A stretch of 64,000 nucleotides of DNA from Chryseobacterium sp. JM1. Its GTDB lineage: Bacteria; Bacteroidota; Bacteroidia; Flavobacteriales; Weeksellaceae. The position numbers and the translations under genes were made by a program. The notes under the pieces are model-generated. The model did not search any database, had not been told where the DNA came from, and saw only the letters and a program-made list of their open reading frames with translations. This document shows, one piece after another, positions 33,178-44,734 of this stretch (the stretch's first letter is position 1; each line of letters starts with the position of its first letter). Where the stretch lies: positions 1 through 64,000 of the forward strand of contig NZ_JPRN01000009.1 in assembly GCF_000737715.1 (NCBI RefSeq), given 5' to 3'.

Positions 33178-33254
33178 AATAAACTTTTTTGCTTTATGTA
33201 AAGGTAGGGTTTTAGGAAATTTTTAAGAAAAATTTTGAGTTTTTTAAGGAAATT

Positions 33255-34289
33255 TTAATCAGTTGCTTTATTGGCAAGCTGTCCGCAGGCTGCATCGATG
33301 TCTCCACCACGGCTTTTTCTGATCATCACTGTAATTCCGGCGTTTTCCAGCTGACGTACATAATTGTCCTCCGCCTGCTTGTTACACTGGTCATATTTTC
33401 CGTCCCCGATAGGATTATACTGAATAAGATTCACTTTGGAAGGAACCTGTTTACAATATCTGATTAAAGCTTTGATATCTTCATCGCCGTCATTGATTCC
33501 TTTCCATACACAGTATTCAAAAGTAATCACAGAGCCAGTTTTCTGGTACCAGTACTGAAGGGCCTCCATAATATCCGTTAAAGGGAATTTATCAGAGAAA
33601 GGCATGATCTCGTTACGTTTGGATTCAATAGCAGAGTGAAGAGAAAGGGCCAGTTTTACACGAAGTTCATCGTCTGCCAGCATTTTGATCATCTTCGGAA
33701 GTCCGGATGTAGAAACGGTAATTCTTCTCGGCGACATTCCCAAACCTTCCGGTTGGGTGATTTTTCTGATGGCTTCCACGACATTTTTGTAATTCATCAT
33801 CGGCTCTCCCATTCCCATAAAAACGATATTGGAAAGCGGTCTGTTAAAGTACATTTTGCTTTGGCTGTCGATCAGTGCCACCTGGTCTACGATTTCAGCT
33901 ACTTCAAGGTTTCTCATTCTTTTGAGTCTTGCCGTTGCACAGAATTCGCAGTTTAATGAACATCCCACCTGTGAAGAAACGCAGGCTGTGGTTCTTGTTT
34001 CTGTAGGAATAAGAACAGACTCTACCAGCAGTCCGTCATGAAGTTTCACGCCGTTTTTGATGGTTCCGTCCGTACTTTTCTGAAGCTGATCCACAGAAAC
34101 GGGATTGATGGTGTACTCTTCGGAAATTCTTTCGCGGAGAGATTTCGAAAGATTCGTCATTTCATCAATCGAATGGAGGTTTTTACTCCATAACCAGTCA
34201 TAAACCTGCTTCGCACGAAACGGTTTTTCCCCTAAAGTCAAAAAATAGTCTTTAAGCTGGTCTAGTGATAAAACTCGGATATCTTTCAT
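33255..34289 (-). CDS. rlmN: 23S rRNA/tRNA adenine-C2 methyltransferase RlmN
   Basis: I use the ATG at 34289, which begins MKDIRVLSLDQLKDYFLTLGEKPFRAKQVYDWLW as in other RlmN proteins. The radical SAM motif is CSLNCEFC with Cys110, Cys114 and Cys117. NIVFMGMGEPMMNY, PRRITVSTSGL, LALSLHSA and the C-terminal SRGGDIDAACGQLA motif with the methyl-carrying cysteine are all present. RlmN methylates A2503 of 23S rRNA and A37 of some tRNAs. It follows queA in the same direction, which makes a small tRNA/rRNA modification unit. Confidence 0.95.
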   Translation of the reverse strand: MKDIRVLSLDQLKDYFLTLGEKPFRAKQVYDWLWSKNLHSIDEMTNLSKSLRERISEEYTINPVSVDQLQKSTDGTIKNGVKLHDGLLVESVLIPTETRTTACVSSQVGCSLNCEFCATARLKRMRNLEVAEIVDQVALIDSQSKMYFNRPLSNIVFMGMGEPMMNYKNVVEAIRKITQPEGLGMSPRRITVSTSGLPKMIKMLADDELRVKLALSLHSAIESKRNEIMPFSDKFPLTDIMEALQYWYQKTGSVITFEYCVWKGINDGDEDIKALIRYCKQVPSKVNLIQYNPIGDGKYDQCNKQAEDNYVRQLENAGITVMIRKSRGGDIDAACGQLANKATD

Positions 34290-34305
34290 TATAGATGATA
34301 GGTTG

Positions 34306-34352
34306 CAGATCTTAGGTGGCAGGTTGCAGATACCTAATACCTGCAACCTGTT
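34306..34352. repeat. GGTTGCAG phrase repeat with a 10 bp hairpin between queA and rlmN
   Basis: GATAGGTTGCAGAT and GGCAGGTTGCAGAT are tandem phrases, and CAGGTTGCAG (34320-34329) pairs perfectly with CTGCAACCTG (34341-34350). No T-run follows on the minus strand, so it is not a clear terminator. It looks like an intergenic simple repeat. Confidence 0.5.
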
Positions 34353-34366
34353 ACCTATTATCTTTT

Positions 34367-35416
34367 TTATAGGATTAACATTGCGTCACCGTAAGAATAA
34401 AATTTATACTGTTCTTTTACGGCTTCTTCGTAAGCATGCATGATGAATTCTCTACCTGCAAATGCAGCGATCATCATCAGTAATGTAGATTTCGGCGTGT
34501 GGAAGTTCGTGATCATTGAATTCGCTACTCCAAAATCGTGAGGCGGATAAATGAACTTGTTTGTCCAACCGTTGAATGCAGAGATCTTTTTGTTTGAAGA
34601 AACAGATGTTTCCAATGCTCTCATCGTTGTAGTCCCTACTGCACAGACTCTTCTGTGAGCATCTACTGCTTTATTGATGATATCAGCATTTTTTTCATCG
34701 ATGATGATTTCTTCAGACTCCATTTTGTGCTTGGAAAGATCTTCTACCTCAATCGGGTTGAAAGTTCCTAAACCAACGTGAAGGGTTACTTCAGCAAAAT
34801 CGATTCCTTTGATCTCCAGTTTCTTCATCAAATGCTTAGAGAAGTGAAGACCTGCTGTAGGGGCTGCTACCGCTCCTTCAATTTTTGCATAGATCGTCTG
34901 GTATCTTTCTGCATCTTCCGGTTCTACTGCTCTTTTGATATATTTTGGAAGTGGAGTTTCTCCTAATTCTTTCAGTTTTGTTCTGAATTCGTCATAAGAA
35001 CCGTCGAACAAGAATCTTAATGTTCTTCCTCTCGAAGTAGTGTTATCAATAACTTCAGCTACCAAAGATTCATCTTCAGTAAAGAATAATTTGTTACCGA
35101 TTCTGATTTTTCTTGCAGGATCTACAAGAACGTCCCATACTCTGGTTTCTTTGTCAAGCTCTCTTAAAAGGAAAACTTCAATTTTAGCACCTGTTTTTTC
35201 TTTATTTCCGTAAAGACGTGCAGGGAAAACCTTAGTATTGTTGAAAATGAATAGATCTTTCTCATCGAAATAATCCACAACATCTTTAAACAGTTTATGC
35301 TCAATGGTTTCTGTTTTTCTGTTTAGAACCATTAATCTAGCTTCGTCTCTGTGTTCAGATGGGTGTTCTGCCAATAATTCCGCAGGAAGATCAAAATTAA
35401 AATCTGATGTTTTCAT
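34367..35416 (-). CDS. queA: S-adenosylmethionine:tRNA ribosyltransferase-isomerase QueA
   Basis: The 349 residues follow the QueA pattern: [108 protein letters not shown] and the end [17 protein letters not shown]. QueA makes epoxyqueuosine in tRNA anticodons in the queuosine pathway. It has a good promoter upstream and rlmN downstream. It ends with SYGDAMLIL, the usual C-terminus. Confidence 0.96.
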   Translation of the reverse strand: MKTSDFNFDLPAELLAEHPSEHRDEARLMVLNRKTETIEHKLFKDVVDYFDEKDLFIFNNTKVFPARLYGNKEKTGAKIEVFLLRELDKETRVWDVLVDPARKIRIGNKLFFTEDESLVAEVIDNTTSRGRTLRFLFDGSYDEFRTKLKELGETPLPKYIKRAVEPEDAERYQTIYAKIEGAVAAPTAGLHFSKHLMKKLEIKGIDFAEVTLHVGLGTFNPIEVEDLSKHKMESEEIIIDEKNADIINKAVDAHRRVCAVGTTTMRALETSVSSNKKISAFNGWTNKFIYPPHDFGVANSMITNFHTPKSTLLMMIAAFAGREFIMHAYEEAVKEQYKFYSYGDAMLIL

Positions 35417-35471
35417 TTTTTTAAATTACGGTTTAAAAATTATAAAAATTACTAGTGTAATTTTCGGAGTG

Positions 35472-35503
35472 CAAATATACGACATTGAACACCCCTTTGT
35501 CAA
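35472..35503 (-). promoter_or_regulatory. Promoter of queA
   Basis: On the minus strand TTG (35501-35503), then 21 bp, then TATATTTG (35472-35479). The spacing is 2 bp over the usual 19. The start codon lies 55 bp below the -7 box. Confidence 0.55.
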
Positions 35504-35598
35504 GTATTATTTAAAATCAAATTTAAAACCGTGATTCTACGGTGATTTATGAAGGAAAAAAAGATTATTTTTGAAAAAAATTAATAATTTTTACACGT

Positions 35599-36291
35599 AT
35601 GAGCAAATATTCATTGGAAGCTTTCGTCAACGAAACAAAAGAAAATCCACAACAAAGAGATTATTTTGAACTGGAAACTCCACATCTTCTGGAAATCAAC
35701 CTTAACAATCAGGCTGTATGGACTAAAAGAGGAAGTATGGTAGGCTATGTAGGAGGTATCAACTTCGAAAGACAGGGAATGCTGGCCGGAGGTATTGGTA
35801 ACCTTTTAAAGAAAGCCATCAGTGGTGAAGGAACAAAACTGATGAAAGCAGAAGGAACCGGCAAACTGTATGTAGCTGATTCCGGGAAGAAAGTACGTAT
35901 CCTTTATCTGAACAATGAATCAGTATGTGTCAACGGAAATGATGTATTGGCGCATGAGCAGAGTGTAAAAAGTGATATCACCATGCTTAAAAGTGTTGCA
36001 GGTATGATGGCCGGCGGTCTTTTCCAGGTAAAACTTTCCGGAACGGGACATATTGCGATAACAACTCACGGTGAACCATTAACCCTGATGGTAACTCCTG
36101 ACAGTCCGGTTTTCACAGATCCTAATGCTACAGTAGCATGGTCAGGAAATCTAAGTCCGGATCTGAAGACGAATGTTTCTTTCAAAAGCTTAATCGGAAG
36201 AGGAAGCGGTGAAGAATTTCAGATGAAATTCTCAGGAAACGGATGGGTACTTATTCAACCTTACGAAGAAGTATATTTTACAGAAAAATAA
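35599..36291 (+). CDS. AIM24 family protein
   Basis: The 230 residues show the AIM24/TIGR00266-like beta fold of three repeated strand sets: TPHLLEINLNNQAVWTKRGSMVGYVGGINFE, GTGKLYVADSGKKVRILYLNNESVCVNGNDVLAHEQSV and GTGHIAITTHGEPLTLMVTPDSPVFTDPNATVAWSGNL, then GEEFQMKFSGNGWVLIQPYEE. It has no signal peptide. Bacterial members are of uncertain function; the eukaryotic name refers to mitochondrial inner-membrane organisation. Single gene with its own terminator. Confidence 0.88.
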   Translation: MSKYSLEAFVNETKENPQQRDYFELETPHLLEINLNNQAVWTKRGSMVGYVGGINFERQGMLAGGIGNLLKKAISGEGTKLMKAEGTGKLYVADSGKKVRILYLNNESVCVNGNDVLAHEQSVKSDITMLKSVAGMMAGGLFQVKLSGTGHIAITTHGEPLTLMVTPDSPVFTDPNATVAWSGNLSPDLKTNVSFKSLIGRGSGEEFQMKFSGNGWVLIQPYEEVYFTEK

Positions 36292-36313
36292 TATATAGAA
36301 ACAGATGATTGTA

Positions 36314-36352
36314 AAACGGCTGCTCTTCCTATCAGGGGCGGCCGTTTTTTTT
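36314..36352 (+). terminator. Intrinsic terminator after the AIM24 gene
   Basis: AAACGGC pairs with GCCGTTT, extended by partial pairing of TGCTC with GGGGCG, followed by a run of eight T. Confidence 0.75.
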
Positions 36353-36359
36353 ATTTCCG

Positions 36360-36440
36360 TTCAAAACCTTAAACCCTGCATCCCGTACCCCAAACCCTTC
36401 TACTCTCAAACTCCGAAACCCGTACTTATCCCCCCTCATC
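36360..36440 (+). repeat. Strand-skewed AAACCCT/CTCAAACTC degenerate repeat
   Basis: Runs of AAACC, CCCGTACCCC and CTCTCAAACTCCGAAACCCG with few G. The same phrases recur at 57105-57175 and, on the opposite strand, at 6269-6346. Non-coding. Confidence 0.5.
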
Positions 36441-36463
36441 TCGCAACTTTTTAATATATTTAA

Positions 36464-38758
<2,295 letters not shown>

Positions 38759-38768
<10 letters not shown>

Positions 38769-39793
38769 AAACAATCGTTACCGGATTTACCGGAACTGAA
38801 AATTGCACGATCACTCCCATTACCAACGGGCTGATCAATACAACCTATCTGGTGGTGGACTATGATGCTGATGAAAAATTTATCCTTCAAAAGATCAACA
38901 CTCAGGTTTTTCCGTTTCCGGAGATTATCACTAATAATCACATTCTGATCAATAGGTTGCTGGAAGACGGGAATTATCCGTTAGAGCTGGTAAAACCCAA
39001 GGAAACTTTATCTGGAAATTTCATTATTAAAGATGAAAATGGAGCATCCTGGAGAATGCTCAGCTTTATTGAGGACACTAAAACCTTCTTTAAAATCCCT
39101 GATATAAAAACCGCCTATGAATCGGCAAAAGCTGTCGGATCTTTTTTAAATACAGTCAATCCTGAATATCTTCCTTACATTCAGGCTCCAATTCCTGATT
39201 TTATTAATTTTGAAAAAAGAATCTCGGATTATCAGATTTCTTTACAATCTGCAAGTCCGGATCTACTGGACAATGCTGAGCCGGAAATAGAAGCAATGAA
39301 CGAACTCATCTCCCTTCCTGAAAAATGGATTGAGATGGAAAAGGAAGGTGTTTTACCTAAAAGAATTATCCATGGAGATCCCAATGTCAGAAATATTCTT
39401 TTTGACCAAACTTCAAGGCCCCTTGCTGTGATCGATCTGGACACCGTAACCATTTCTACCATTCTCTATGACTTCGGCGATATGGCAAGGTCCTACACCA
39501 ATACTCTGGATGAGGATAATGGAAATGCTGACAATAATTTCAACCCCCAGATTTACAGAACTGTGAAAGACGGATTTCTGCTCTCTTTAAAGAAAAAACT
39601 GACTTTTGAAGAACTGGAAAACCTTGATTATGCGGCACAGACTGTGATTTATATTCAGGCGGTTCGTTTTCTGACTGATTATCTGAATGGGAGTACTTAC
39701 TATTCTACGAAATATGCTGAACATAATCTGGACAGAACCAGGAATCAGTTGGAGCTGTTGAAAGGTCTGAGAGAGTATTTGCGTGTGGATTAG
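38759..39793 (+). CDS. Phosphotransferase of the APH family, likely N-acetylhexosamine 1-kinase type
   Basis: The 344 residues match the aminoglycoside/choline kinase-like fold: an N-terminal ITPITNGLINTTYLV loop, KFILQKINTQVFPFPEIITNN, the catalytic IIHGDPNVRNILF (catalytic Asp in HGDPNxxN) and AVIDLDTVTIS with the metal-binding Asp. The NTTYLV, LQKINTQVF and DLDTV phrases resemble NahK-type anomeric kinases, which phosphorylate GlcNAc or GalNAc at C1. Position as third gene after GH109 and a nucleotidyltransferase agrees. Biochemical proof is absent. The gene is followed by intergenic repeats and a hairpin. Confidence 0.85.
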
Positions 39794-39843
39794 ATTTTTT
39801 TAAACACAAATAACACTAATTTTTCACAAATAAGCACCATACT

Positions 39844-39952
39844 GTCATTGCGAGGAGCACAGCGACGAAGCAATCTCAATTAACATAAGTTTTTAATGGC
39901 AGAGACACAATGCAACTCTTTCTGGAGATTGCTTCGCTACGCTCGCAATGAC
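39844..39952. repeat. Inverted repeat of the GTCATTGCGAG...GAAGCAATCTC type
   Basis: GTCATTGCGAG (39844-39854) and CGAAGCAATCTC (39866-39877) are matched in reverse by GAGATTGCTTCG (39925-39936) and CTCGCAATGAC (39942-39952). This phrase is a widespread dispersed element in Bacteroidota and some other bacteria. It is non-coding. Confidence 0.75.
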
Positions 39953-39961
39953 TGGGGGGTA

Positions 39962-39997
39962 GTTTCGGGGCGGGGAGCGAAGCTCCCGCCCCGAAAC
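39962..39997. terminator. Very stable GC-rich hairpin between converging genes
   Basis: GTTTCGGGGCGGGGAGC pairs with GCTCCCGCCCCGAAAC (16 bp with one bulged G) around GAA. Its GC content stands out from the AT-rich surroundings. T-rich sequence follows only loosely, so it may work as a weak bidirectional terminator or belong to the repeat next to it. Confidence 0.55.
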
Positions 39998-40016
39998 CCA
40001 CAATTAAGTTTTCCCC

Positions 40017-40508
40017 TTACACCAGGAATTCCATAATCTTCTTCCATTCTTCCAATTTGACATCAAAAGATACCGTATGCAGAGGACTGGTAGAAGGAAG
40101 CTGAACAATTGGTACCCTGTAATTTTTCCCTAAAAGCTTTTGCAGGTTTTTGTACGATTTTCCACCATTACAGAAAACCGCTTTGATATTGGGATGCTCA
40201 TCCAAAAGTTCAGCGATCTGGTTGGCTTCTTCATTTTTGATTTCAGAATCCAGACTTCCTTTTCTTTCGCAGGAATCGATGACGTCCCAGACTGCTATGT
40301 GATGTTTCTTTAAAATATCTAAACGTTGAGTATAATCATCTGTAAATTCTTCACTGAACAAATTGAAAATAATCGTCCAGAATTTATTTTGCGGATGAGC
40401 GTAATACTGTTGCTTCTCCAAAGATTTGACACCGGGAATTGAACCCAAAATTAAGATTTCAGACTGAGCATCAATTAAGGGTGGAAACGAGGAAATTCTG
40501 TTTTGCAT
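40017..40508 (-). CDS. DNA-deoxyinosine (hypoxanthine) glycosylase, uracil-DNA glycosylase family 6 type
   Basis: The 163 residues start at the ATG at 40508; two codons earlier a TTG would also fit. The pattern SFPPLIDAQSEILILGSIPGVKSLEKQQYYAHPQNKFW at the N-terminus and VQLPSTSPLHT near the C-terminus is that of the UDG superfamily branch that removes hypoxanthine from deaminated DNA. Asn43 in the HPQNKFW segment is the likely catalytic residue of family 6. Cytoplasmic base-excision repair enzyme. It converges on the GH109 operon. Confidence 0.85.
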   Translation of the reverse strand: MQNRISSFPPLIDAQSEILILGSIPGVKSLEKQQYYAHPQNKFWTIIFNLFSEEFTDDYTQRLDILKKHHIAVWDVIDSCERKGSLDSEIKNEEANQIAELLDEHPNIKAVFCNGGKSYKNLQKLLGKNYRVPIVQLPSTSPLHTVSFDVKLEEWKKIMEFLV

Positions 40509-40564
40509 ACTCAAATATATAAAAAATGTTGAGGCTGAGATTAAGATTGAGGTTGAGAAAAGTC

Positions 40565-40620
40565 AGGCTAAAGCCTTCGGATGAATGCATAAAAAAACGG
40601 GCTAAAGCCCGTTTCTATTG
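40565..40620 (-). repeat. Two-hairpin GGCTAAAGCC / CGGGCTAAAGCCCG element, copy 1
   Basis: AGGCT-AA-AGCCT (40565-40576) and AAACGGGCT-AA-AGCCCGTTT (40595-40614), followed by CTATTGA. On the minus strand the second hairpin is followed by seven T, so it can end transcription of the S9 peptidase gene. A second copy with paired base changes lies at 52306. Confidence 0.7.
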
Positions 40621-40676
40621 ATATTTTCAGAAATAATTAAAAGAAATTCAATTCATTTTAATTATTCATTTTTAGT

Positions 40677-42671
40677 TTACAAAGTTTCTTTTAGCCAATC
40701 GAAGAATTCTCTCTGCCATACCAATCCGTTTTGAGGATGAAGTACCCAGTGGTTTTCGTTCGGGAAATAAACTAATTTAGATTTCAGGCCTCTTAATTTA
40801 GCTGCCTGGAAAGCTTCCTGACCCTGCTCGTAAGGCACACGGAAATCAATCCCTCCCTGGAAAATCATAATCGGCTTGTTCCATTTTTCAACAAAATTAC
40901 TTGGGTTGAATTCTGTGTATGCTTTCGGAAGTGGTTTTTCCCATGGAGAACCCAGATCCCAATTGGCAAACCAAAGTTCTTCCGTAGTAAGGTACCATGA
41001 TTTCATATCAAATAATCCATCGTGTGCGATGAAGGTTTTGAATCTGTTTTCGTGGATTCCGGCTAACATGAATACACTGTAACCTCCGTAGCTTGCTCCT
41101 ACTGCCGCTACTCTTTCTCCGTCTACATAAGGTAATGTTTTCGCAAAATCTGTTGCAGCCAGATAGTCTCTCATCGGCTGTCCGCCCCAGTCTTTGGAAA
41201 TTTCTTCGTTCCATTTTGTTCCCCAGCCTGGCATTCCTCTTCTGTTTGGAGCCACTACGATATATCCGTTGGCTGCCATTAGAGAGAAGTTCCATCTTGT
41301 GCTGAAAAATTGTGTCAATGCAGATTGTGGTCCTCCCTGACAGTATACCAGTGTAGGGTATTTTTTATTCGGGTCAAAGTTTGGTGGATAGTGGAACCAT
41401 ACACCCATTTCTTTTCCATCCGTTGTTTTCACCATCTTCAGTTCAGATTTCCCTTGTGCCAGCTTAGCATAAGCTTCCTTGTTGGCTTCGGTTACCTGCT
41501 TCATTTCTCCGTTTTTCACATTGACAGAGAATAATTCCGTTGCATGGTTCACGTCTGTTCTTCCTACTAAAAGTGAAGATTTATTATCCGTAAAGATTTC
41601 ATTAACGTCAAAATCACCTTTTGTGATCTGCTGAACTTTTGCTGCTTTCGGATCTAAAGAGAAAAGCTGTTTTGTTCCTCTGAACGCAGCTGTAAAATAG
41701 ATCGCTTTGGAATCTCCGCTCCAGAATACATCTCCGGAAACACTTTCATCCCAGCCAGCCGTAAGGTTTGTGGTTTTACCGGACTTCCAATCCATGATTT
41801 TCACATCATTTTTATCCGCTTCATAACCGTCTCTGGCCATACTCTGCCAGATCAGGGATTTTCCGTCAGGACTGAATTTTGGATTAACATCGTATCCTTT
41901 ATTGGATTCTGTTAAATTTTTTGTTGTTCCTGAAGCAAGATCGTAGGCAAAAATGTCTGTGTTCGTACTTGTGGAATATTCTTTTCCGCTTTTAGGTTTT
42001 GTAACGTATAAAAGCTGAGTAGAATCCGGGCTCCAGATGAAGTCTTCTGCTCCACCGAAAGGTCTTTGAGGAGAATCCCAAGTTTTACCTTCCAATAAAT
42101 CTTTTGCAGACTCTGCTTTGTCTGTGGTATTGACTACAAATACGTGGTTGTATTTTCCTTCATTGAAATAGTCCCAGTGTCTGTGGTTCAGATCAGTATA
42201 CACCTGAGCCGTAGTTTTAGGCGTATCGCTGTATTTGTCTTTCCCCATCAATTTCTCTACCAGAACCTGCTTACTGAACGCGATTTTCTTACCGTCCGGA
42301 GAGATCACGATATTATCAGCTTCCCCGATGGTATAAAATTCAGACCAGGTTTTCCCGCTGTCTTTTGAAAGGTAGATTTTATCTCCTTCCTGTGCATAAA
42401 TTCCGTTTTTATCCCACTGAATAAGGGCTTTTTTACCGAAATCTATTTTCGAAGACTGGTTATTAAGAACATTGAGAAAGTAGTTCTCGCTTTTTGTTTT
42501 TTCTGTTTTCAGATCTACCTGTCCCACTTTATAAATAAGTGAAGACTGATCCGGTGAAACTGCCTGTACTCCCACTTTTTTCAAAGTCCAGAGGATTTCA
42601 GGTGTCATTAACTGTTGTGCATTCATTAAGAGAGGAGCTGCCAGAGCAAGCAGACTGTACTTAAGCTTCAT
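40677..42671 (-). CDS. Secreted S9 family serine peptidase (prolyl oligopeptidase / acylaminoacyl-peptidase type)
   Basis: The 664 residues have a signal peptide (MKLKYSLLALAAPLLMNA). An N-terminal beta-propeller (about 25-400: repeated WSPDSTQLLYV, FSPDGKSLIWQS and WSGDSKAIYFT blades) precedes an alpha/beta hydrolase domain. The catalytic triad is Ser527 in GASYGGYS, Asp609 in GGIDFRVP and His641 in NENHWV. S9 peptidases cleave short peptides that pass the propeller. This is a periplasmic peptide-degrading enzyme in a single-gene unit. Confidence 0.94.
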   Translation of the reverse strand: MKLKYSLLALAAPLLMNAQQLMTPEILWTLKKVGVQAVSPDQSSLIYKVGQVDLKTEKTKSENYFLNVLNNQSSKIDFGKKALIQWDKNGIYAQEGDKIYLSKDSGKTWSEFYTIGEADNIVISPDGKKIAFSKQVLVEKLMGKDKYSDTPKTTAQVYTDLNHRHWDYFNEGKYNHVFVVNTTDKAESAKDLLEGKTWDSPQRPFGGAEDFIWSPDSTQLLYVTKPKSGKEYSTSTNTDIFAYDLASGTTKNLTESNKGYDVNPKFSPDGKSLIWQSMARDGYEADKNDVKIMDWKSGKTTNLTAGWDESVSGDVFWSGDSKAIYFTAAFRGTKQLFSLDPKAAKVQQITKGDFDVNEIFTDNKSSLLVGRTDVNHATELFSVNVKNGEMKQVTEANKEAYAKLAQGKSELKMVKTTDGKEMGVWFHYPPNFDPNKKYPTLVYCQGGPQSALTQFFSTRWNFSLMAANGYIVVAPNRRGMPGWGTKWNEEISKDWGGQPMRDYLAATDFAKTLPYVDGERVAAVGASYGGYSVFMLAGIHENRFKTFIAHDGLFDMKSWYLTTEELWFANWDLGSPWEKPLPKAYTEFNPSNFVEKWNKPIMIFQGGIDFRVPYEQGQEAFQAAKLRGLKSKLVYFPNENHWVLHPQNGLVWQREFFDWLKETL

Positions 42672-42699
42672 ATGTTGATATTCATTTTTAACGGAAATA

Positions 42700-42985
42700 T
42701 GAAATCACGCCGATTTCATTAATTCCTTTTATTTAATTCAAAGATCCCCAAAGTTAGTACTTAAAATACCAATGAACGAAAGAATTAACAAGAAAATTCC
42801 ATTTCACAAGCCGGGATTTGTCTTACAGGAAAACCCCTGTTTTTTAAAGATGGGTACTTTCCCTCTTTTTTCTTACCCCTCAAAACCTGAATTTTACTTC
42901 AACGAAATCATCAAAATAACATCTTTACCATCGAAACAAATCAACCGTCCCATATATTAATTAAAACCATTTAAAAATTTACATC
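42700..42985. other. Intergenic region with a possible -7 element for the S9 peptidase
   Basis: TAACTTTG on the minus strand at 42749-42756 fits TAnnTTTG but has no TTG at the right distance. A 62-codon open frame here (42772-42960) has no family resemblance and is not accepted as a gene. Confidence 0.4.
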
Positions 42986-43240
42986 ATGAGTACACCAGAA
43001 ACAGGAAATTTTAAAGGAACATCGGTAGATGCAGGCGCACCTAACCTTTGGCACATCCACGAGAACCATTTAAAATATGGTAAAGATACTGACACAAGGG
43101 TTAATTTTGCAGGCAAAACCCTTGAACAGATTATGGCAAAAATTGCCGAAAACGAACCCATCAATGCACGTTATATGACTACCCCCAATCAGAAAATGAC
43201 GTACGAACAATGCATAAAATGGATTGAGAAATACTGTTAA
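42986..43240 (+). CDS. Conserved small hypothetical protein
   Basis: The 84 residues (MSTPETGNFKGTSVDAGAPN, then WHIHENHLKYGKDTDTRVNFAGKTL) look like a folded soluble domain with a His-rich WHIHENH patch and a C-terminal helix (YEQCIKWIEKYC). I recall similar unnamed proteins in Chryseobacterium, but no function. No signal peptide. The gene has a perfect terminator downstream, which supports its being real. Confidence 0.75.
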   Translation: MSTPETGNFKGTSVDAGAPNLWHIHENHLKYGKDTDTRVNFAGKTLEQIMAKIAENEPINARYMTTPNQKMTYEQCIKWIEKYC

Positions 43241-43243
43241 AAC

Positions 43244-43276
43244 AAGAGGCTGTCCTATCCGGACAGCCTCTTTTAT
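43244..43276. terminator. Bidirectional intrinsic terminator
   Basis: AAGAGGCTGTCC pairs perfectly with GGACAGCCTCTT (12 bp) around TATCC, followed by TTATTTT on the plus strand and preceded by an A-rich stretch. It lies between converging genes. Confidence 0.88.
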
Positions 43277-43296
43277 TTTGCGATATGTGTTGTTAT

Positions 43297-43641
43297 TTAT
43301 TCTCCATCTGAAAACATGGAATTCGCCAGTGAAGTTACAAAGGACAGCAGTACACTAAAGATCAGTGCCCACCAGAAACCACTTACTACCATACTGTCTA
43401 TAAAATAATCTGCAATCAGAATAATCACAGCATTGATCACCAAGGCAAATAATCCCAATGTGATAATTGTAAGCGGAAGCCCTAAAAGTCCTAAAATAGG
43501 TTTTACAAAAATATTTAATACCCCCAGTACGATGGCAAAAATAATAGCCGAAGAAAATCCTTCGAAATGTACACCGGGAAGCACCTTAGTCAAAAGGTAG
43601 GCAACGATTGCTGTAATGAACAGCCTGATAATTAAGTTCAT
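43297..43641 (-). CDS. Four-helix membrane protein of the phage-holin-4 superfamily (PF04020)
   Basis: Starting at the ATG at 43641, the 114 residues form four helices: LIIRLFITAIVAYLLTKVLPG, SSAIIFAIVLGVLNIFVKPILG, PLTIITLGLFALVINAVIILI and VSGFWWALIFSVLLSFVTSLA. The VLPGVHFEGF loop and the LGVLNIFVKPIL phrase are typical of the family. Despite the name these are common chromosomal envelope proteins with no phage context, as here. Function unknown. Confidence 0.85.
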   Translation of the reverse strand: MNLIIRLFITAIVAYLLTKVLPGVHFEGFSSAIIFAIVLGVLNIFVKPILGLLGLPLTIITLGLFALVINAVIILIADYFIDSMVVSGFWWALIFSVLLSFVTSLANSMFSDGE

Positions 43642-43753
43642 ATTATTATTTTTTAATGTTATGGTGTTTACGTTGCAAATCCTGTTCCATTTCATCCGGA
43701 AAAAGACCCGTAATCGCTCTATTTACCGAATATTTTGATTGATGAAGTTCTAT

Positions 43754-44176
43754 TTATTTGATCCTCATCATGGTGACCAGTGAAGTCGCCACATGACTTT
43801 CCGAACCGGTACTTTCATCAATGACATAAATTTCAGTTCTTACCACAATGATTTTTGCACCGCCTTTGATCACGTAAGACCTCGATATCAGGGCATCCCC
43901 AAGTGCGGGACGAAGATAATTGACCTTCAGCTCAACAGTCACTACATAGCAATCGTCTTTATAATGACTTACTGAAGCATATCCTGAAGAAACATCCACC
44001 AGCGAAGCAATCATAGCACCATTGAACATTCCTGCTTTCCGCGTCATCATTTCCATTTTTGGAATTTTAATGGAGACAAAATCGGTGTCTACTTCCAAGA
44101 GTTCGGCATTGTAAAATTTTAATGTTTCTGAACGGCCGAAGCTGTCCGTCATGAGTTTCTTTTTTTCCGGAGTCAT
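43754..44176 (-). CDS. PaaI-type hotdog thioesterase
   Basis: I take the ATG at 44176 (140 residues). The longer frame begins with TTG and adds 14 unlikely residues. The hotdog pattern is clear: KMEMMTRKAGMFNGAMIASLVDVSSGYASVSH, VVTVELKVNYLRPALGDALISRSYVIKGGAKIIVVRTEIYV and SHVATSLVTMMRI. The Asn/Gly-containing FNGAMIASLVDV helix holds the usual acidic catalytic position. Such enzymes hydrolyse acyl-CoA thioesters. Cytoplasmic, single gene. Confidence 0.85.
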   Translation of the reverse strand: MTPEKKKLMTDSFGRSETLKFYNAELLEVDTDFVSIKIPKMEMMTRKAGMFNGAMIASLVDVSSGYASVSHYKDDCYVVTVELKVNYLRPALGDALISRSYVIKGGAKIIVVRTEIYVIDESTGSESHVATSLVTMMRIK

Positions 44177-44293
44177 GAATATGTATTTTAATCTGAATGT
44201 AAATACAAAGTACACCAATGTTTTTCAGAAATACCAGAAAATTGGGAATAAGTTTACTTACTGATGCTGAAATTTTAAATAATACGGCTAGTC

Positions 44294-44572
44294 TTTAACC
44301 ACAAAAGAGGCAAAAGCTTTTGAACACTTTAGTTTATTTTGAAGTTTAAATTCATACTGCAAAAGAGTACACTTAACTTTTAAAAAAAAATCAAAGATTT
44401 TTATTCGTTGTGGTACAATCTGTTTATTAAATAATTGAAACATTAAGAGCATTTAAGTTCTTAAGAATATTAAGAGCAGCTTCGCTTTTTTTTAGTGATA
44501 TGGCTTAAAAAATCATTTGATTTTTCTTAACTATCCTCATCTTCTTCACTCATCTTAATGGTTTAAAAGCTT
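44294..44572 (-). repeat. Dispersed ~290 bp intergenic repeat, copy B (inverted relative to copy A)
   Basis: Reverse complement matches copy A at 31926-32222 along most of its length, including AGTTAAGAAAAATCAAATGATTTTTTA and CTTAATATTCTTAA. The middle differs, here TTTAATAAACAGATTGTACCAC. No gene is present in the 44177-44734 gap. Confidence 0.75.
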
Positions 44573-44734
44573 ACCCTAAAAAGCAACTCAATCTGATTTT
44601 AATGATGATATTGTTCATTGGTGGAAATTATTCTCAACCTCCGGCGCGGCGGCAAAAATTCGAAGTATTTTTGAAGGTGTGGTCTCCAAAAATACTTACA
44701 AAAAATACTAGCTTTGCAGGAAACAAACATCCAT

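Noticed and set aside
42772-42960. 62-codon open frame on the plus strand between the S9 peptidase and the small hypothetical gene
   Set aside because: No family resemblance, no signal peptide or clear ribosome start, and it lies where promoters of both neighbours are expected.
43297-43641. Phage holin as a sign of a prophage
   Set aside because: The holin-4 family name is misleading; no phage genes, integrase or attachment sites lie nearby.
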